From Apus apus (taxonomy: Eukaryota; Chordata; Aves; Apodiformes; Apodidae), in NCBI RefSeq assembly GCF_020740795.1, contig NC_067294.1, positions 5,208,001-5,272,000 of the forward strand: 64,000 nucleotides of DNA. Direction: 5' to 3'. Shown here in pieces: positions 62,838 through 64,000 of the stretch. How positions within the stretch are numbered: the first letter of the stretch is position 1; the number at the start of each line of letters is the position of its first letter. The position numbers and the translations under genes were made by a program. The notes under the pieces were generated by a model that saw only the letters and a list, made by a program, of their open reading frames with translations, searched no databases and was not told the origin of the DNA.

Positions 62838-64000
62838 CTTCAACCCAAGGACAAATAACCCCAGTAGGGGGGCAATATTAACATCACAAGCCCAGTCATG
62901 AGTTTTTCTTAAAGCTTTAAATACACCAGAATTTTTAACACTTTTAAGTGAATGGTATGTTGATTCTAGAACACCAGAAGAAAAAGCATGTCAACAAAAA
63001 GATCCACGATCACATACCATTCAGTTAATGTTCTTAACCCACCCTGCAGAGCACAGAAATGTTCTGAGTGTCATGGACAACACCTCAGACAAAGCATCGA
63101 ATACAGGGTGCATTAAGAAGTCCACATATTATTACAAACCTCTTCAATTCTGTGACAGCATTTAAGATGAGCTTTTAAAGAGAATTTCAATTTGAACACA
63201 GCAAGTTACACAGCTTTTTACGTGAAAAGTATGTTTACTAAAAGCCAACTCAGGTAAAACATTTAGATATCAAGTTTCAGCAATTTTTTTTATCTTTAGG
63301 AGTGCTTAAGTAAGAAAAAATCATGAGGGTAATTTCAGAAGTATTAGTTTCTGAAGAGAAGAGGCACATTCTGTATATTAAGCACATTAACAGTTTTTCA
63401 AGCCTGAATCACTCAACCACGTAAGAAAAAAGTTAAAATGCGCATGCTTAAGAACTGCTCTTGTTCACAACATATTACTGATCCAGAAAACAAGAAACAA
63501 GTTTTGAAGCTGTAAAATTGGAAGTATTTCTACTGTACTTAAAAGTAAAACAGTAAGCTTAATGGTATCTTGTTATAGCAAAACATTCCAGCTAATTTTA
63601 ACACTCACAGTTAAAAATCTACTACTTTGAAAATACTACCAAGTGAAATCCTAGATAAATCAACAGATTTCATTCTTAGGCATTTACAGTAGTATTCCAG
63701 ATCCTAAAATATACAACAGCTGCAAAAAAGTGAGAATGAGTCAATAAAAGACATTATCTCTTCATCCATAAAAACGTCAAGCTAGACAACATCAAGTAGT
63801 TGGGTTTTCTTTTCCCCTCTAGGAAGGCAAGTGGGGACGGGAAAAATCTGTACTTGGGTAGAGTTCAGCAGGTTTGGGGATTTTGTTTTGTTTCCTGGAA
63901 TCTTATTTGAAACTAAATCTCCATTTCTAAGAAGTGATGGGCACATTACATGCCCTCCTCACGTCATGCTCCTTGCAGCAGTAAGGGTCTTCTACATCCT
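62838..64000 (-). other. HNRNPH1 intron running off the right edge
   Basis: The acceptor of the exon at 62837 is preceded by AT-rich sequence to the end of the window. I could not find the exon encoding the first half of qRRM2 on the minus strand, so it lies further right. No other feature is recognised. Confidence 0.6.

Overview
The window looks like nuclear DNA from a bird. It is AT-rich and sparse in repeats. It carries several 5'-truncated CR1 retrotransposons (the CATAGAAT-type 3' end and the C-terminal piece of the reverse transcriptase), amniote MIR-like SINE remnants, compact introns with consensus splice sites, and two vertebrate genes in the conserved order RUFY1 then HNRNPH1. CR1 is also common in crocodilians and turtles. 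The call of a bird rests on the short introns and low repeat load and is an inference. The species cannot be read from the sequence.

Layout. Positions 1 to about 40,600 contain no gene I can support. They are AT-rich intergenic DNA (or distal upstream DNA) with homopolymer runs, a few microsatellites, old SINE remnants, one sense CR1 fragment near 34.3 kb and three antisense CR1 fragments at 38.7-40.5 kb. From 40,967 to 55,885 (+ strand) lies a complete RUFY1 gene, rebuilt here as 18 coding exons that splice in frame to a 693-residue protein: an acidic N-terminal segment, a RUN domain, long coiled coils and a C-terminal FYVE zinc finger. The first exon sits just downstream of a CAGA microsatellite. 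The second exon lies in a separate strong CpG island (about 43.84-44.56 kb) that very probably works as a second promoter for a shorter isoform starting at Met96. From 62,837 down to 58,353 (- strand) are the last eight coding exons of HNRNPH1 (312 residues: the C-terminal part of qRRM2, the Gly-Tyr-Arg linker, qRRM3 and the Gly-rich tail). Its first exons lie beyond the right edge. The two genes converge, with poly(A) signals about 1.2 kb apart or less.

Function. RUFY1 is an endosomal effector (RUN plus PI3P-binding FYVE) and HNRNPH1 is a nuclear G-tract-binding splicing regulator. They are neighbours by conserved synteny and nothing here suggests a joint pathway. I found no undescribed multi-gene system. 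The most interesting signals are regulatory: the dual-promoter layout of RUFY1 with an RFX X-box and a TCTCGCGAGA element, an open in-frame N-terminal extension running from the CpG island into exon 2, an exon-2 acceptor made of a GT microsatellite that also reads as a donor, uORFs at the exon-1 start codon, and an in-frame alternative 3' splice site in HNRNPH1.
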